From NCBI GenBank assembly GCA_050084515.1, contig CM114273.1, forward strand, positions 44,472,475 through 44,536,474: a stretch of 64,000 nucleotides of DNA, in the 5' to 3' direction. The position numbers were made by a program, and so were the translations under genes. Below the pieces are notes generated by a model. It was not told the DNA's origin and made no database searches. It was given only the letters and a program-made list of their open reading frames with translations. Positions 60,570 to 64,000 of the stretch are shown one piece after another; positions within the stretch are counted from its first letter, which is position 1, and the number at the start of each line of letters is the position of its first letter. The DNA is from Blasia pusilla (Eukaryota > Marchantiophyta > Marchantiopsida > Blasiales).

Positions 60570-63500
60570 TTTTAGGTTTTAGGTTTAGGTTTAGGTTTAG
60601 GTTTAGGTTTAGGTTTAGGTTTAGGTTTAGGTTTAGGTTTAGGTTTAGGGGTTTAGGTTTAGGTTTAGGTTTAGGGTTTAGGTTTAGGTTTAGGTTTAGG
60701 TTTAGGTTTAGGTTTAGGTTTAGGTTTAGGTTTAGGTTTAGGTTTAGGTTTAGGTTTAGGTTTAGGTTTAGGTTTAGGTTTAGGTTTAGGTTTAGGTTTA
60801 GGTTTAGGTTTAGGTTTAGGTTTAGGTTTAGGTTTAGGTTTAGGTTTAGGTTTAGGTTTAGGTTTAGGTTTAGGTTTAGGTTTAGGTTTAGGTTTAGGTT
60901 TAGGTTTAGGTTTAGGTTTAGGTTTAGGTTTAGGTTTAGGTTTAGGTTTAGGTTTAGGTTTAGGGTTTAGGTTTAGGTTTAGGTTTAGGTTTAGGTTTAG
61001 GTTTAGGTTTAGGTTTAGGTTTAGGTTTAGGTTTAGGTTTAGGTTTAGGTTTAGGTTTAGGTTTAGGTTTAGGTTTAGGTTTAGGTTTAGGTTTAGGTTT
61101 AGGTTTAGGTTTAGGTTTAGGTTTAGGTTTAGGTTTAGGTTTAGGTTTAGGTTTAGGTTTAGGGTTTAGGTTTAGGTTTAGGTTTAGGTTTAGGTTTAGG
61201 TTTAGGTTTAGGTTTAGGTTTAGGTTTAGGTTTAGGTTTAGGTTTAGGTTTAGGGGTTTAGGTTTAGGTTTAGGTTTAGGTTTAGGTTTAGGTTTAGGTT
61301 TAGGTTTAGGTTTAGGTTTAGGTTTAGGTTTAGGTTTAGGTTTAGGTTTAGGTTTAGGTTTAGGTTTAGGTTTAGGTTTAGGTTTAGGTTTAGGTTTAGG
61401 TTTAGGTTTAGGTTTAGGTTTAGGTTTAGGTTTAGGTTTAGGTTTAGGTTTAGGTTTAGGTTTAGGTTTAGGTTTAGGGTTTAGGTTTAGGTTTAGGTTT
61501 AGGTTTTTAGGTTTAGGTTTAGGTTTAGGTTTAGGTTTAGGTTTAGGTTTAGGTTTAGGTTTAGGTTTAGGTTTAGGTTTAGGTTTAGGTTTAGGTTTAG
61601 GTTTAGGTTTAGGTTTAGGTTTAGGTTTAGGTTTAGGTTTAGGTTTAGGTTTAGGTTTAGGTTTAGGTTTAGGTTTAGGTTTAGGTTTAGGTTTAGGTTT
61701 AGGTTTAGGTTTAGGTTTAGGTTTAGGTTTAGGTTTAGGTTTAGGTTTAGGTTTAGGTTTAGGTTTAGGTTTAGGTTTAGGTTTAGGTTTAGGTTTAGGT
61801 TTAGGTTTAGGTTTAGGTTTAGGTTTAGGTTTAGGTTTAGGTTTAGGTTTAGGTTTAGGTTTAGGTTTAGGTTTAGGTTTAGGTTTAGGTTTTAGGTTTA
61901 GGTTTAGGTTTAGGTTTAGGTTTAGGTTTAGGTTTAGGTTTAGGTTTAGGTTTAGGTTTAGGTTTAGGTTTAGGTTTAGGGTTTAGGTTTAGGTTTAGGT
62001 TTAGGTTTAGGTTTAGGTTTAGGGTTTAGGTTTAGGTTTAGGTTTAGGTTTAGGTTTAGGTTTAGGTTTAGGTTTAGGTTTAGGTTTAGGTTTAGGTTTA
62101 GGTTTAGGTTTAGGTTTAGGGTTTAGGTTTAGGTTTAGGTTTAGGTTTAGGTTTAGGTTTAGGTTTAGGTTTAGGTTTAGGTTTAGGTTTAGGTTTAGGT
62201 TTAGGTTTAGGTTTAGGTTTAGGTTTAGGTTTAGGTTTAGGTTTAGGTTTAGGTTTAGGTTTAGGTTTAGGTTTAGGTTTAGGTTTAGGTTTAGGTTTAG
62301 GTTTAGGTTTAGGTTTAGGTTTAGGTTTAGGTTTAGGTTTAGGTTTAGGGGTTTAGGTTTAGGTTTAGGTTTAGGTTTAGGTTTAGGTTTAGGTTTAGGT
62401 TTAGGTTTAGGTTTAGGTTTAGGTTTAGGTTTAGGTTTAGGTTTAGGTTTAGGTTTAGGTTTAGGTTTAGGTTTAGGTTTAGGTTTAGGTTTAGGTTTAG
62501 GTTTAGGTTTAGGTTTAGGTTTAGGTTTAGGTTTAGGTTTAGGTTTAGGTTTAGGTTTAGGTTTAGGTTTAGGTTTAGGTTTAGGTTTAGGTTTAGGTTT
62601 AGGTTTAGGTTTAGGTTTAGGTTTAGGTTTAGGTTTAGGTTTAGGCCCAGGTTTAGGGGTTTAGGTTTAGGTTTAGGTTTAGGTTTAGGTTTAGGTTTAG
62701 GTTTAGGTTTAGGTTTAGGTTTAGGTTTAGGTTTAGGTTTAGGTTTAGGTTTAGGTTTAGGTTTAGGTTTAGGTTTAGGTTTAGGTTTAGGTTTAGGTTT
62801 AGGTTTAGGTTTAGGTTTAGGTTTAGGTTTAGGTTTAGGTTTAGGTTTAGGTTTAGGTTTAGGTTTAGGTTTAGGTTTAGGTTTAGGTTTAGGTTTAGGT
62901 TTAGGTTTAGGTTTAGGTTTAGGTTTAGGTTTAGGTTTAGGTTTAGGTTTAGGTTTAGGCTTAGGCCCAGTTTAGGTTTAGGTTTAGGTTTAGGTTTAGG
63001 TTTAGGTTTAGGTTTAGGTTTAGGCCCAGGTTTAGGTTTAGGTTTAGGGTTTAGGTTTAGGTTTAGGTTTAGGTTTAGGTTTAGGTTTAGGTTTAGGTTT
63101 AGGTTTAGGTTTAGGTTTAGGTTTAGGTTTAGGTTTAGGTTTAGGTTTAGGTTTAGGTTTAGGTTTAGGTTTAGGTTTAGGTTTAGGTTTAGGTTTAGGC
63201 CCAGGTTTAGGTTTAGGTTTAGGTTTAGGTTTAGGTTTAGGTTTAGGTTTAGGTTTAGGTTTAGGTTTAGGTTTAGGTTTAGGTTTAGGTTTAGGTTTAG
63301 GTTTAGGTTTAGGTTTAGGTTTAGGGTTTAGGGTTTAGGTTTAGGTTTAGGTTTAGGTTTAGGTTTAGGTTTAGGTTTAGGTTTAGGTTTAGGTTTAGGT
63401 TTAGGTTTAGGTTTAGGGGTTTAGGTTTAGGTTTAGGTTTAGGTTTAGGTTTAGGTTTAGGTTTAGGTTTAGGTTTAGGTTTAGGTTTAGGTTTAGGTTT

Positions 63501-63788
63501 AGGTTTAGGTTTAGGTTTAGGTTTAGGTTTAGGTTTAGGTTTAGGTTTAGGTTTAGGTTTAGGTTTAGGTTTAGGTTTAGGTTTAGGTTTAGGTTTAGGT
63601 TTAGGTTTAGGTTTAGGTTTAGGTTTAGGTTTAGGTTTAGGTTTAGGTTTAGGTTTAGGTTTAGGTTTAGGTTTAGGTTTAGGTTTAGGTTTAGGTTTAG
63701 GTTTAGGTTTAGGGTTTTTAGGTTTAGGTTTAGGTTTAGGTTTAGGTTTAGGTTTAGGGGTTTAGGTTTAGGTTTAGGTTTAGGTTTA
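60570..63788 (+). repeat. Long TTTAGG hexamer array, about 3.2 kb
   Basis: Nearly uninterrupted TTTAGG with occasional TTTAGGG or TTTAGGGG units and four isolated CCCAGG-type units (near 62645, 62965, 63024, 63199). The G-rich strand points to the right end, the orientation of a right-arm telomere. One G per unit is missing relative to the plant heptamer, either a true variant or a run-length calling error. Confidence 0.92.
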
Positions 63789-64000
63789 AGGCCCAGGCCC
63801 AGGCCCAGGCCCAGGCCCAGGCCCAGGCCCAGGCCCAGGCCCAGGCCCAGGCCCAGGCCCAGGCCCAGGCCAGGCCCAGGCCCAGGCCCAGGGCCCAGGC
63901 CCAGGCCCAGGCCCAGGCCCAGGCCCAGGCCCAGGCCCAGGCCCAGGCCCAGGCCCAGGCCCAGGCCCAGGCCCAGGGCCCAGGCCCAGGCCCCAGGCCC
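63789..64000 (+). repeat. CCCAGG hexamer array at the extreme end
   Basis: About 35 units of AGGCCC/CCCAGG to the last base. Each unit equals TTTAGG with all three T read as C (A to G on the C-rich strand). This parallels the known nanopore miscall of CCCTAA as CCCTGG in telomeres, so it may not be real sequence. Confidence 0.9.

Noticed and set aside
60570-64000. CRISPR-like or satellite array
   Set aside because: Units are 6-7 bp without spacers; this is a telomere array in a plant genome.

Overview
This window is nuclear DNA of a land plant. It carries two class III (secretory, haem) peroxidase genes with the classical four-exon layout, a single-exon ER-type membrane protein of a plant-specific family, plant Ty1/copia and Ty3/gypsy retrotransposons, a plant-type Helitron, and plant telomere repeats (TTTAGGG type) at the right edge. 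The species cannot be named from sequence alone. The transposon lineages fit a seedless plant (bryophyte, lycophyte or fern), but that is a guess. The G-rich telomere strand runs 5'->3' to the last base, so the right edge is probably a real chromosome or contig end.

Layout. 1-3.5 kb: a decayed copia element interrupted at base 25 by a gypsy LTR, an inverted gypsy gag remnant, and a 375-bp GA microsatellite. 5.5-7.6 kb: the membrane-protein gene, intact. 7.6-17.8 kb: AT-rich intergenic DNA with old local duplications. 17.8-20.4 kb: peroxidase 1 (+), 336 codons in four exons. 21-27 kb: a SINE-like element, LTR pieces, a complete solo LTR and a Helitron fragment. 27.3-35.1 kb: a Ty3/gypsy element in + orientation. 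36.3-45.2 kb: a decayed autonomous Helitron (Rep plus PIF1-like helicase) split by an inverted, truncated gypsy element (40.09-43.54 kb). 46.2-49.2 kb: peroxidase 2 (-), 322 codons in four exons. 51-53 kb: an inverted repeat pair overlapping a possible signal-peptide exon. 53.7-60.4 kb: a many-exon, lesion-bearing gene with a BED-like zinc finger, a proline-rich repeat, a MULE-type transposase core and a SWIM zinc finger. 60.4-64 kb: telomeric repeats.

The most unusual object is the 27.3-35.1 kb gypsy element. Between protease and reverse transcriptase it carries a cytosine-C5 DNA methyltransferase domain, with motif I, an acidic motif II, the catalytic Cys of motif IV, and motif X. Downstream of integrase it carries a PHD finger. 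A retroelement with its own DNA methyltransferase and histone-reading finger could mark or target its own chromatin. This copy is dead: it has frameshifts, many stops (several explicable as C-to-T or G-to-A changes), a deletion joining methyltransferase motif IV to motif X, and a Lys in place of the integrase catalytic Glu.

The second notable point is the chromosome end. Telomere repeats start at the base after the stop codon of the transposase-like gene, with no subtelomeric spacer. The array then changes from TTTAGGG to TTTAGG to CCCAGG units; the last change resembles a known nanopore telomere miscall and may be an artefact.
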